A stretch of DNA of 64,000 nucleotides from Monosporascus cannonballus (taxonomy: Eukaryota; Ascomycota; Sordariomycetes; Xylariales). Where the stretch lies: positions 32,396 through 96,395 of the forward strand of contig QJNS01000279.1 in the NCBI GenBank assembly GCA_004154925.1. The letters run 5' to 3'. Below are positions 12,401 to 23,323 of this stretch, piece after piece. Made by a program: the position numbers and the translations under genes. Under the pieces are notes generated by a model, which was given only the letters and a program-made list of their open reading frames with translations, was not told the DNA's origin and did not search any database. Each line of letters begins with the position of its first letter. The first letter of the stretch is position 1.

Positions 12401-13121
12401 TGAGGAGGCAGGAGAACATGCTCACGCGGATGGTGGACATGTCGCGCCAAATTGGAGCCGAAGGAAAAGTTCAGTCATCTTATTAAGCGCCACCATCCTT
12501 TATGCCATCATCGCCGAGATCCTCGTTGACACCGTGGATGTTGTATTGGATAACTACGCAATTGAACCGAAATTTCTAGGAATCACACTGTTCGCTTTGG
12601 TCCCAAACACTACTGAATTCCTGGTTAGTACTCCTCTCCTGCCGGTCTTATCGATCATGAACGAAGCTAATCAGGCATTGTTTTAGAACGCCATCTCCTT
12701 CGCAATGAACGGCAACATTGCCCTATCCATGGAAATTGGTTCGGCATACGCGCTGCAGGTGTTACTGTTACAGACCCCTGCACTTGTCCTGTTCTCGGCT
12801 CTGTATCCTATAGCCCCACTTGGCCCCGATTCGGACCCTCGCCACTGGACATTCAGCCTCCTATTCCCCCAATGGGATATGGTGACCGTCATCCTCTGTG
12901 TGTTCCTGCTGAGTTACATGTACGGTGAAGGCAAGAGCAACTACTTCAAGGGCAGCATCTTGCTCTTGGCGTACTTAGTTGTCATCATCGGCTTCTACCT
13001 GTCGGGCTTTACTGAAGGCCACATGGGTGTAGAGCGTTTCGACACGCTCAACACCGACGGTACGTGGAAGAGCTATAAAACGATAGGACGGGGGACGAGC
13101 GGAATAGCCTACGAGGCCTAA
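9459..13121 (+). CDS. VNX1: Vacuolar monovalent cation/H+ exchanger, VNX1-like (CAX superfamily)
   Basis: Predicted antiporter that exchanges vacuolar protons for cytosolic cations at the vacuole or related endomembranes. Exons 9459-9636, 9829-12623 and 12687-13121 give 1135 residues. The second intron (GTTAGT donor, GCTAAT branch, TTTTAG acceptor) joins PNTTEFL to NAISFAMNGNIALSMEIG, the second CAX alpha-repeat. The first alpha-repeat contains AAVNAFFSTVVEVYLY. The N-terminal third is long, disordered and acidic, then comes HPFGIRIWKPALYKKSRSV, a hallmark of the VNX1 branch rather than of short VCX1-type CAX proteins. About 13 hydrophobic segments follow from roughly residue 270, and a hydrophilic loop (about residues 760-930) splits the two exchanger halves. 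The 192-bp first intron is long for this genome and could hide a tiny exon, since a second donor-like GTAAGT lies at 9791. The ATG at 9459 is the first in frame, but the exact start is less certain than the rest. Confidence 0.92.
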
Positions 13122-13605
13122 GTGGGCTTCTGATTCGGCACCCCATGCTCCTTTTCTCTTTTGCTTTATGCTCTGATGATGATGTTCCCCTACTATATAT
13201 ATCCTGCATTGGGTCCAGCGTCGGCACCTTAATACGCGGTGCATGACAGCGGTAGTTGATTCCTTTCATGAGATTATGGTCCGGGCGTGTAATTTTTTTT
13301 TCTATAGGCTTTAGGTAGTCGTAATCCATTTGTAGTTCACAATCCCTGGGTCCGGTTCTGAGGTTCCAACGGTCGAAGCTTGGAGTTCTGATATTAGTGG
13401 TGGGTTGACGATGATGTACGGGCTTCAAGCGCGTAAAGTCTTGGGATGAGGATGCGCTTTCTATGAAAGTGTGATTTTAGTCAACTACCTTGCCTATATC
13501 TGGCTTTGAAAGGGATTATAGTAGAGGCGGAGTGCCGGTTGGTGTGTCTCTTATCGCGAGTACTCCGTCCTCGCGTGGACTTAGATTCTGTGTATTCTAA
13601 GCAGC
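13122..13605. other. Intergenic, VNX1 downstream region
   Basis: Presumed 3' UTR and terminator region of the exchanger gene. No coding signal recognised. Confidence 0.5.
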
Positions 13606-13923
13606 CTAGAAAAAGAGTCGGCTTAAGAACTGTGCTTGGAGGCGCAACGAGCTATCTCTCCAGCTCCGCCATCCCAGCTTGAGAGGGATGCGTAACGTCT
13701 CGATTGGTTCTGGCTCGGGCTGATCCATCTTCAACAAGGACGTCTCCGTCGAGATACCGTTGTCATGACATTCTTGCAATATGGCGCGAAGACGCGTGTG
13801 GGCGGCTTCATAGAGGCTTGTCTCCGAAGACTGCTTGAAAAGCTGAATATCTAAGAGATGATCGATGACCCGGTGCATGTCGTACCGGGTCGTGGTGGGA
13901 AATCGCCAAAAACGATCTCCCAA
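13606..13923 (-). CDS. Hypothetical small protein, 105 aa (doubtful)
   Basis: An ATG-started open frame of 105 codons with a balanced, protein-like composition, including HRVIDHLLDIQLFKQSSET and ILQECHDNGISTETSLLKMD. I do not recognise a family. No neighbouring exon or splice signals were identified, so it could be the last exon of a decayed gene or chance. It lies at the edge of a 6-kb gene-poor stretch. Confidence 0.28.
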   Translation of the reverse strand: MGDRFWRFPTTTRYDMHRVIDHLLDIQLFKQSSETSLYEAAHTRLRAILQECHDNGISTETSLLKMDQPEPEPIETLRIPLKLGWRSWRDSSLRLQAQFLSRLFF

Positions 13924-15600
13924 AACTCGAGAGGATCCTCAGCTATTGCACGGCGGCACTCAGATCCGGTACGCAAGCCTAGCTTGGTGATGTGGACCAC
14001 TCCATTATGCAGTATAGGTTTGAGTACCCATTAGTCAAATCATTGCCTGTTTTCGACCAAGCGTCTCCCATCAAACCATGCTGAAGAGTGGCTCGAAAAG
14101 TTTGCAATGCGCGTTGCGTACTCACAGGAAATAGGAGGCTGCACCCGTAGCCAGCGCGCGGGGAGTCGAGACAGCCCATGGTACAAGAAGCGCCGTGTTA
14201 CTAGACACATGCAGGAAACTTGTAGCAATAGGCGACAGGCGTCTACAAACATAAACATAGCCTTGGTAGAAGAGAACTGGAAACTCAAAATGGAGGCTAT
14301 GAATTGGGAGAGATCTGATGATTCGACAGCATCTTGATGCTCCGTTAGGACCTTCGATCATCGGAGACATTCGCTCTTTCTGTCTGCCTTTCGTCGGGAG
14401 AACGTCGTTCGTTCAAGTCCCCCAGCGCAAGGATATCTTGACCATTCAGAAGTCTCGGGCGTTCGCGGAGGGGTAGGGGTGGCTTTGGCGCCATGGACCG
14501 ATCGCTCCCTCGCCTTAGGGTGCGCTGATCGACTCATAGCCATCCCCGGGGTGTAATCTGCTCCAGGCGTCTGGTCCCGCAATCCGGCCGGGGCAGTGTC
14601 GTGTCTACATATATCGTTCTGCAATCATTGAACTTCGTGATTGCGTCGCAGGCTGTATAAGTTAGTTTTGATCTCCCAAGTGCATGAACTGGACATTGGA
14701 CTTCCATGGCCCTACCGTCAAGCATAATCTCTACGAGCTATTCTCCTTACTTGCCACGTCTTAAGAACAAGAGTCGATGGTAAGCCGGGCAACTGAACCC
14801 GCCTTTTATGCGCCTTCAACGAAAGACGATGTTCCATCCGAAATCGACTACAGCACAACAAGAAGCATTGCGGATAAGGACCCGGCACCAGCCGGTCGAG
14901 AATCGAACACCGAGCATACTTTCGATAAGCAGGCCGCCTTTTGACGAGATAGCCTGGACACCCTCTGCAGCCTGTAGTAGTCAATGGATGCCGACCAGGA
15001 GGCAAGTTTCGCGAACCTCGACGACGTTTAGTTCGACCACATTATGTGTTCAGGTTGTCCCAGAAACGGCGAAACGCCTACTCGCAGGAACCCGCTTACA
15101 ATGATGCGTCTCAGCCGCATTGACACAACGAAACGGACCGCGCATGCTGCGCTCTGACAATGTGGGACTGATGTGACAGGAACTCTCCGGTACTGAAGAA
15201 TACCTCGGGCTAGAGGATAATAAGGGGCATGCACCTTCTAACTGGTGTGAGCACCCACCATATGATACAGCAGCTCCGGGATATAATTACTGCCCGCGTA
15301 GTAAATCGGATAAGAACAACACCGCAGAATTTATTCAGACCTTTCATTAATAGAGCACTTGGGCACGCCCCTTATTCGGTTTTTGGAGTTTTAAGGTGGT
15401 GCCAGACTTTTGGGGGTTCTATCAGATATGGGCCCATCTATTGGCCTCGCCATAGGCTTCGAGGGCCTAGGGGCTCTTGTCCTAAAAAAGGAGAACATAA
15501 AGATGCCAGTACAAATCAAATTGAAAACCGGCCAAGGCTTCGTCTTCTTCTTCTTCCTCCTCGGCTCCGGCTGCTCCCTCTCCTTCTTCCTCGGAGTCGC
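13924..15600. other. Gene-poor region, nothing recognised
   Basis: Only short overlapping frames on both strands, none with recognisable motifs or consistent splice signals. Confidence 0.4.
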
Positions 15601-15609
15601 CAAAGCCAG

Positions 15610-16032
15610 CTAAACGATATACGTTACTCATTAGCAAGCAACGATATAACACCGTGTGCAAATGCTTTAAGCGAACCGCTATCGACTATGAGTCGCATGA
15701 CGTCGGCCTGCGGGTGCCTCTCAGCCGCGAGCTGGTCGGCCAGGCGCTTCTCGTCCTTGGTTGACGTGTACTTCACTTCGTAGTTAAGTGGTCTTGTTAA
15801 CTATATGGCTCACCGAAGGTAAAAAGGAAGTATATACCCGGGAAGAAGACCTACGCAGGGCAACGGCCAGCGCCAGTTTTTCCTCGAGCGCTCCTCGTCG
15901 TCGATATACTGGCGCAGAAGCCACTTGAAGCGGTCCGTCTCGGCCGAGGTCGTGCGGTTCGCAGGGTGTTCATAGGAGGGTGTTGACGCTATGGTGGGTA
16001 CGGTTTCGGGGGTTGACGGTGATGATGATGGT
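15610..16032 (-). pseudogene. Unidentified coding remnant (minus strand)
   Basis: On the minus strand about 16030-15850 reads through TTSAETDRFKWLLRQYIDD and EERSRKNWRWPLPC. A GTAGGT donor follows, and after about 80 bp a second stretch (about 15780-15620) reads VKYTSTKDEKRLADQLAAER, HPQADVMRLIVDSG and SLKAFAHGVISLLANE before a stop. Both have strong protein character and could be spliced. No in-frame ATG is visible upstream: a TGA precedes the first segment near 16034. It is therefore either missing a 5' exon or a fragment. Family not recognised. Confidence 0.35.
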
Positions 16033-17739
16033 CATGGCCGTCTTAGAAATAGGGTATATAGTTTTTATTCTGTACTGCTGGAAGAGAGAGAGGTTGGTTA
16101 TGCGTAGACACTGCGAGTAGTAGACAACAACCGGGTTAAAACGGGAGTTGTCTTCTGGTACAGCAACGCCCTATGCTTCCGTGATGGCAACACCAAGAAA
16201 CATAAAGCGTTGAAAGGCACGACGAAAAGTGTATTGTTTCAGAGTGAAAAGAGATATCAATACACGTGATGCCCGTTCATTTGCCGTAGATAAGGGGTGT
16301 TGTATCGCCCCTTTAAAAGGCGGCACCATAGCACCTCCCGCCTTGACATATGTGTCGATAACACACAAGCTCTTACTTCTTAGTGCGTATTGTGAATTAA
16401 TTGATCAGCCAAGACTTTATGCCCATAGTCCCTTCATTGCCTCTTTGGTGCCTGGTCGGTATTTTATAGCATGTTCATAGCATACAATGTGGTTGGCCCT
16501 GACCCAGAGCCTATGCTATGGTCATGTAATGTCTATCCAATAGTTCAAACGTCCAACCATTAGAGGCATCCGAAAATCCCGAAGTTCTTTTAACCTTTTG
16601 CCGCCTTTAATGCGCGCGAGACCGGCCTAATATCCGTCGCTTACATATGGATGCCATTGTAGAAGGGCTCGTTGGGCCTAAGACTCGGACTGATACTTGC
16701 AAATCAAAGATGGTATTCCGGCATCAATGCAACTCTGTAGAAGACAGGCGGACCATTATGCCATCACTTTAACGACTGCCCTTGGGCAACTATCTACTTT
16801 TGGAGTCGGGTTAAAGGGTGGCAGTAGTAAATCTTACGGTCCTGGCCCAACTCCAACTCCTACAACCCAGCCTGTCGTGGTGGATATTCATCTTAGAAGC
16901 TATGGTTGTCACTACGGCCAATGGAAAGAAGAGTTGCTCCGAGAATAGATTCTTTCATGGCGGACATGTGGGAGGAGCGTTCTAGATTGCTAGGTGCAGT
17001 GCCTCGGATGGGAGCTGTAACCTGGCCGACGAAATAAGCTAATCGTGACTTCCATCTACGTGGACGAGAACACCGGCATATAGACCAACTATCCTCTAAG
17101 GTATTTGGTCTATCAAGGCAGATCGTTCTCTGTGGTTCTATTCTCAGAAGCTTGTTGGTCCCTTCAAGTTATTTTTGGGAATTTAATAGAACTTAACTGG
17201 TACTTGATGCCGGAGTAGAGTCGGTGGCCCTACATAAGATGAGTTGGAAAACTGATCAGAGCCCACCTCAGTATATCCGGATCAAAGCTACAGGTGATTT
17301 CACTGGCGAGCGGGTCGCATGGCGACGACACTGCCGAAATGTCACCGTCGATTACAGAGGTACTATCAATATATGAAGACCTAGGCTGAGGAATCTCACA
17401 TAGTCCGTGCACCTCTCATCGGCTCTAGTACGCTAAATATGGCGGGAAGGCTGGGAATAATGTACCTGGTATGCGGTTGGTTGCATTTATTAGCTAGCTT
17501 GATCGTTAAGCGAGGTTGGGAGGCTCTAGGCTTTATCGCTTGTATCCGCTGTCTTAGACTATCACAAGAAGACCGCCATCCCGTTCAGAACTAGAACTCT
17601 AGGCCCGCCGAACCACATTAGCAGGATATCGAGTGGATGTGCACTTTGATGCGGCTCCGCACAAGGCGTCTAGGTGCCGAGTAAACGGGCCGACTGGGGA
17701 TGCAAGACATCTGCGCTGATAGGTATCCTTCACGGGATT
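16033..17739. other. Gene-poor region, nothing recognised
   Basis: Short frames only. A few look weakly protein-like but carry no motif I can name. Confidence 0.4.
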
Positions 17740-17747
17740 TGTGCAGA
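17740..17747. repeat. Target site duplication, left copy
   Basis: TGTGCAGA immediately outside the left end of the MITE; exact partner at 17961-17968. Confidence 0.85.
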
Positions 17748-17960
17748 CTAGGGTTTGCAATGGGTACCCAAATGGGTACCCATCACTACCCACGGATGAT
17801 ATTTTCAATCATAAATAAATAATAAACATCTGTAAACAATACAGAATTACTTGTATAATAAATCTCTCTAGGAAACCCTAAGTATTAAGCTTTTATGACG
17901 TGTGAATTTACGTCGTGGGTAGTGATGGGTACCCATTTGGGTACCCATTACAAACCCTAC
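17748..17960. mobile_element. Small hAT-like MITE with 8-bp target duplication
   Basis: A 213-bp non-coding element. The left terminal inverted repeat (17749-17794) and right one (17914-17959) are 46 bp with a single mismatch (17758 against 17950). Each starts TAGGGTTTG and holds two GGGTACCC palindromes (left copies at 17762-17769 and 17774-17781). The element is bracketed by an exact 8-bp direct repeat TGTGCAGA (17740-17747 and 17961-17968), as expected of hAT insertion. TAGGG-type termini also fit hAT. The interior (17795-17913) is AT-rich with no reading frame, so the element must rely on a transposase encoded elsewhere. The intact duplication and near-perfect arms suggest a fairly recent insertion. 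Confidence 0.88.
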
Positions 17961-17968
17961 TGTGCAGA
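17961..17968. repeat. Target site duplication, right copy
   Basis: TGTGCAGA immediately outside the right end of the MITE; exact partner at 17740-17747. Confidence 0.85.
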
Positions 17969-19810
17969 GCCCAATCAGAACGAAGCCCCCGACAACTGGA
18001 AGCAGCCAACGGCGAGTTCAAAAGTCGCTGTCTGCGAACGGTTTCGCCTGATACTACCAAGTAAACTCTGCAAATGCCAACGGCTGAGCGGCATGGGAGC
18101 CAAGTCGGATAATACCATGCAAATTGTCTTTGCAGCCGTTCTCTGATTGGTTCCCATTTTTGTGGAATTCTAACTGATCAAATATAACATTGGTTGAGGT
18201 AACTCAAATAAGAAGAGAAGGCAACCAATCATGAGCGCAAGAAATTTCTTTCACATGCACGGTTCCCAGCGCTTACCGCTTTTGGTAAAGGCCACCAACC
18301 ACCGAAAATTTATTTGGGCAGAGTTTTTGAGGGAGGCGGCAGAATCGATTGATTGTGTGGAACCGGCCACACCGCTCTCAGAATATAAAATACTAGTCCT
18401 GGTTCCTGGTGATGTTTCTGATTTTTCTTTCTTCTTTAGTCGACAATGTCAGTTCAACCCTCCCCCCATACTATGGAAACCCGATGAGCATCGCATACTG
18501 ACTAGAACTTTCAATCGCAGACTTCAGAGAATCATTTCTATAGTATTCGTCTACCTCTGTATTCTCTAAAAGAGCTACAGATCCCACCCTGGAAGATGAT
18601 ACAAATCCCCGTCGCCCTAGAGTGAAAACTTTGTACGGGGAGTCTGCCGCAAGGCCTTCTCCCTTTACTCTCGCCCTGTCCGCAAGGATGGCGGTCGGTC
18701 CTCGTGACCGGCTGTATAGAGAGTGGTGATGATCTCGACCCCGACTCAGCTGCGGTCTTGCCTTCGGGCGCGCGGCCGGGGTGGGCGATGTGGGAAGTCT
18801 GACAGGTCTTATTTTTTTCGTTGCTCTCGTGTGCCTTGGCATGCGTAGTGAGGAAGAAGGTTTACATTGATTCTGACGTGTCGCGGTTGCTGGAAGCTAC
18901 TCCCTGCGGTCCTGGAAATTCCGCGTACGCGTCACCGCGACCCGTTCCATTTGTCATTAAACCTGTAATCAACCCGGTACTATCAATCTGTCTTGACCTG
19001 CAGTTCTAATCGTGATTGTCTTGCGATAGTGTCCTCGAAAACGCACTCTACCGACTCATACGGTGTATCTATATCTGGTTCGGGCGGAAACGCGACACCA
19101 TTTTCTCGCGAACACGTACCTCGGTATCTGAAGAGCAGCAAAGTGGCTGAGGACACGCTATGAGGAGCTGCCCATAATATGGTTCCAGATTCGGACTCGG
19201 CGTGCCTTCTGATCCTATGGACCGAAGAGCAGCCTCATCCACTCACAGCCTCCATTGCATGTACTGAACAACGCATTTGGCGTGTGCAATAGAGCGGATG
19301 CCGATTTGAATCCATTACGACGTCTATTATGTCCCCGTGAGCCTCCCATATTTATGACTGGCCCAATAGGAGAGGTGACGATCGGAAACCTACGCTCGCC
19401 GTTGTTGGGTAATTGGATTGCGCCCGGTAGGCGCAGTGGCAGGATCACTTGCGCATCTCGAAAAGGCCGCTGCTTCCTTCGCGGTGCCACTCATCGGGAT
19501 CGTCTACGGAGGCGAACGTGATGGTGTGTCTACTTGTCCGCGGGATCGTTGGGGCCGTATTAGTGAAAGACGATTCTGCGTTAGAACTGGCAGTGAGGCG
19601 CCCGGCAGTGCATGCTTGTCACTATTTTACAGGTTTTCCTACACATCCTTACTCCTGCGCGGGACGCATAGGCATGTCTCAAGGGAACACTTTCTCTGCT
19701 GAACTTCCTATATACAAGCAAACCCGCGGCTCGCCGTTGCCGAACGTCCGCCATAGCAGCAAAAGTCTAGCCCGACATGACTGACTGACTGACCGACCGA
19801 CCGGACCGAC
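17969..19810. other. Gene-poor region downstream of the endoglucanase
   Basis: Contains an ATG-started 112-codon frame at 18231-18569 (+) and a 91-codon frame at 19215-19490 (-). Neither has recognisable motifs, partner exons or typical composition, so I do not annotate them as genes. The last bases carry a TGACTGACTGACCGACCGACC tract near 19781-19801, just past the GH5 stop codon. Confidence 0.4.
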
Positions 19811-21206
19811 TCAGACGAACTGCCGGATCTGCGGCAGGAACCCGGTATACGCGGCGCCCGAGGGCGGCTCCATCGAGTACATGTAGTCTCCCCACCAGGG
19901 CCCGCCCGCCCACCAGAGCCAGCCGGCCCAGGCGTCGGCGCTGTTCTGCTGCATGAAGGCGAGCATGTCCTTGACGGCGGCGATGCACTGCGGGTTGACG
20001 CCGCCGGCCGTCTCGCCGAGGATGCCGCGCTTGCCGTTCTCCCGCAGCCACATGGTCGCCTCGGCCAGCCGCTCGCGCCCGACGGTCGCCGACACGCACT
20101 CGGCGTGCGTCCCCGACCCGTCCGTGTCCAGGTACTGGTGCATCTCGTAGACGATCTTGTCGCTCGGGTCCGTGAGCTTCACCATGTCGACCGCCGTCCC
20201 GCTCGAGACCTGTTTTTTTGTTGCTGTGTTAGTGACCGAAGACTCTTGCCATCCGGGGCCCTGTTTACGCCTGCGGGTGGTGGCGTCGTCTGTGGTGCTG
20301 GGGAAAAGAACATTAAAACAAACAACTGGTAGGGAAAGGAGGGGAGGGGGAACGAGGCCGAGGCCATACGTACCCAGTGCCAGGCGCCGGACCACGAGTT
20401 GCCCTCGACGAAGATATACTGCGACGTAGCGCCGGCGGCGCGGATGGCGTCGATCGCGGCCTGGTTCAGCCTGTAGACAAGGTTGTTGTCCATGTCGTGG
20501 TACTCGTTGTTCGTATCGAAGATGACGAGGCCGTTGTCGGCGTAGCGGGCCGCGATCTTGGACCACCAGGCTCCGAAGCCCTTCACGTCGGTGATGACGT
20601 TCGAGTAGTAGCGGCCGAAGTTGTGGGGGTCGATGATGGCGTAGGCGCCCCTTTTGTAGCGGTTAGATTCTACCATTCGCGCATGCTTATCATGGTCGTA
20701 GAAGTTTGCCCTTACTTTCCGGTGATGTACTTGACCGTCTGCGAGATTGGTTAGATCCGGAATAGTTGGTCGGGCTTGGTTCCCAGGCGACTTACAGCGT
20801 CAAGTCCCGCAGCGTACGTCTCGTTGATGCTGCTCGCTAGCGAGTTGGGGATGATACGCTCCCTATAGACTCCTTAGCACAGGTATTACCTCCTCCTAGG
20901 GCCGTTGAGTCTTACATCGTGATAGGCACGCGGAAAGTGTTGAACCCATCCCTCATGAGAGTCTTCATATGGAAAGTTAGCGTTTGGGGTTAGACACGTG
21001 GGATTCGACCGGATTGATCTCACGTCGATTGCTGAGCTGGCCGGCCAGGTGTAGTGCTTTCCCAGCTGCCCCGGGAGCGTGTTTTGGCCGAATTCGGCTC
21101 CAGCCTGGTTGACTCCGGTGAATTCGAACCCGCCCTGCCGCTTTCTCGGCGCAGCGAGGGCACCGGCGACGGCGGCCGCGCCGACGATCAGATCGGCGAA
21201 TCTCAT
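19811..21206 (-). CDS. eglB: Secreted GH5 endoglucanase (EglB-like), six exons
   Basis: Predicted extracellular endo-1,4-beta-glucanase. Exons 21206-21024, 20962-20916, 20862-20796, 20738-20716, 20650-20374 and 20209-19811 give 331 residues. All five joins keep phase and restore family sequence, for example [17 protein letters not shown] and [17 protein letters not shown]. The N-terminus is a signal peptide ([19 protein letters not shown]) followed by a KR site suited to Kex2-type processing. The catalytic acid/base is the Glu in [13 protein letters not shown] and the nucleophile the Glu in GILGETAGG. The C-terminal [19 protein letters not shown] is typical of the subfamily. There is no cellulose-binding module or linker, so this is a single-domain enzyme. 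Exon 4 is only 23 bp. The fifth intron is 164 bp, longer than the others. A TATA-like element lies about 95 bp upstream of the ATG. No lesion was seen. Confidence 0.95.
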
Positions 21207-21299
21207 GATGTCTTGCGTCGCCTCGACAAGCTCCTAAGACGGACTGCAGTAGAGGAGAGAGGCAGGGGGACGGAATATGTCAACAGGCCCATCGCCAGA

Positions 21300-21307
21300 T
21301 TTTTATA
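21300..21307 (-). promoter_or_regulatory. TATA-like box of the GH5 gene
   Basis: TATAAAAA on the minus strand, 94 bp upstream of the GH5 start codon, a usual place for a strongly regulated secreted-enzyme gene. Carbon-catabolite (Cre1-type SYGGRG) look-alikes occur further up, such as CTGGGG at 21496-21501, but such short motifs are common by chance. Confidence 0.4.
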
Positions 21308-22793
21308 TGTCCCCAAATCCACGTAGTAGAGCGGTAGATCATGACGCGTTCCGATGCGGAAGCCGAAGCTCCGCGTCGGGTAAGATCGAAATGCTATATC
21401 TGGTACGACTTTAATAAACCAGTTCGCCGCCGCGGTGCTGATTCGGGAACGGCGCGGCGCAGATCTGCTAGATCGGGTCAGGGATCTCATGAAATCTGGG
21501 GACCAGCCTGGGTACCTACGAACGCTACAGGCTACGAACCGACCGACGAGAGTGACCGAAGCCATGCATAGTGGAGTGACCCCCTTACCGTAGTCCCGGA
21601 AGATCCCACTGCCACCAATGCTTGGCCCTGATGCTTATTTCGAGTACAAGGAAGGTCCACGTGAGCGGACCCCTTCTGAGCATAACTTTTGAGAAAGGCG
21701 TAGCTAATGGCAACCTGGGCGTTCTCGGAACCGCGCCGCTTACTTCCATCATCCAGTTTCCGGTTCGAGACTGCTGAGTACGCACGGGAGTTTCGACTCG
21801 AGTATGAGCTACCTTGAGCCCAACGCTTCTTCTTCCGGGGGGGCGGAGCGTAGCACTCCGATGGGGCGAATGATTCGCGTGGGAAACGCTTCCCATGGGA
21901 GATCGACGGCCTTGGGCGAGGATGCGCAGCACTCACCGCATGTGTCGCCGGTATTTAGATGAGACCGGAGCAGGGAAAGACGCTTTGGAAGTCCAGGAAC
22001 ATGCGGGCGTCATTACGGATTAAATGGAAAGAAATCCCAGGAAACCGAGCGATGGGAGGATGATCCCGCCTCGGACGATGGGTTTTATATAGGCACGAAG
22101 GGCCGCTTAATCTTCTGGAATGCGGCGACTAGGGTCGTATGATTTGTCTTGTGTTTTTGGCATTACATACATATATGGGACTTATAAAGCTCTGGAGCCG
22201 CATACCGGGGTAGGCGCCAACACCCATTGCCCCTAATATCTGGTGTGTTTCGTAGCGAGCTCGGCTGTCGGCTCCTCGACGAGGTGCCCTTCTGCCATGT
22301 CGAAGCGTATAGGCTAGGGACGGCGCCTTATATAGCATAGGAGATAGGGGGATAGGAGGCGACCAAGACCTAGTTTGTGTATGCATCCCGACAGCGGATA
22401 AGCGAAAGAGGCGACGGAATTCCACTGGAGACGTGAACATAATGGGGAGCACTGGCTCGACCATGTCGCCAGGTCCCCCGTGTCCGGGAAGCCAGCTCTG
22501 GTAATTAAGAGGGCATGCAGACCTCCGCGGCGTAAGGAGTGATCCCGACTTCGTTTAACGAACAGGCAGAGGGAATGAATGGTTGGTTACCTATTCAAGC
22601 AGAGAAGGAAGGAAGTGCCTGGTTCGGGATTCGGACAGCGGCATTGCCAGCTGGCCCGGGCCGTCAGTTACAGTGCCAGCTGCGCTCTTAATCGATAAGC
22701 GGCAGCCCGGGGTTGAGATGGCGCTTTTGGAAAGACAGACATTCAACCGCACCCACCTCCAATCGCAACGCAGCTCGAGCTCCCGTCGCCAAA
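21308..22793. other. Intergenic between GH5 and RSM19
   Basis: Shared upstream region of two divergent genes. The overlapping open frames at 21532-21936 (-) are GC-biased shadows without motifs. No further gene seen. Confidence 0.45.
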
Positions 22794-23276
22794 ATGCAGC
22801 CGACACGGTGCCTCCTGAAAGGCCGATCAGTGTGGAAAGGTCAGTACCCGCCCCTCGACATGTGCCCGGAACCCGCACACGGCAAAGGCTAACGCTCTAA
22901 CGCCGCGCGCAGGCCCTCACATCGTCCCGTAAGAAAACCCCAAGCCGGAAACTTTCCTTCCTTCTTTCCTTCCTCCCTTCCTCCCTTCCTCCCTTCCTCC
23001 CTTCCCCTTTCCCTACCGCGCGACAGGCACGCACGCTTAGGCCGGGTAGCTCACCAACGCGTATGCGGCGAATAGGCTCCCGATCGTGCGCCCGGCGCCC
23101 GGCGAGAAGGTGCGGCCGATCAAGACGCAGGCGCGGGCCGCGACCATCCTGCCCAACTTCGTGGGGCTGAAGTTCCAGATATACAACGGCAAGGTGTACA
23201 ACGAGGTGGAGATAACCGAGGACATGGTCGGGCACAAGCTTGGCGAGTTCTCCCCGTACGTTTTCCCTCTCCTCTC

Positions 23277-23323
<47 letters not shown>

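Noticed and set aside
18231..18569. 112-codon plus-strand frame with an ATG
   Set aside because: No family, no neighbouring exon, and composition changes along its length; not enough to call a gene.
21532..21936. Two overlapping frames of 134 and 115 codons upstream of the GH5 gene
   Set aside because: No motifs, mutually exclusive frames and Arg/Ser/Pro-biased composition typical of shadow frames in GC-rich spacer.
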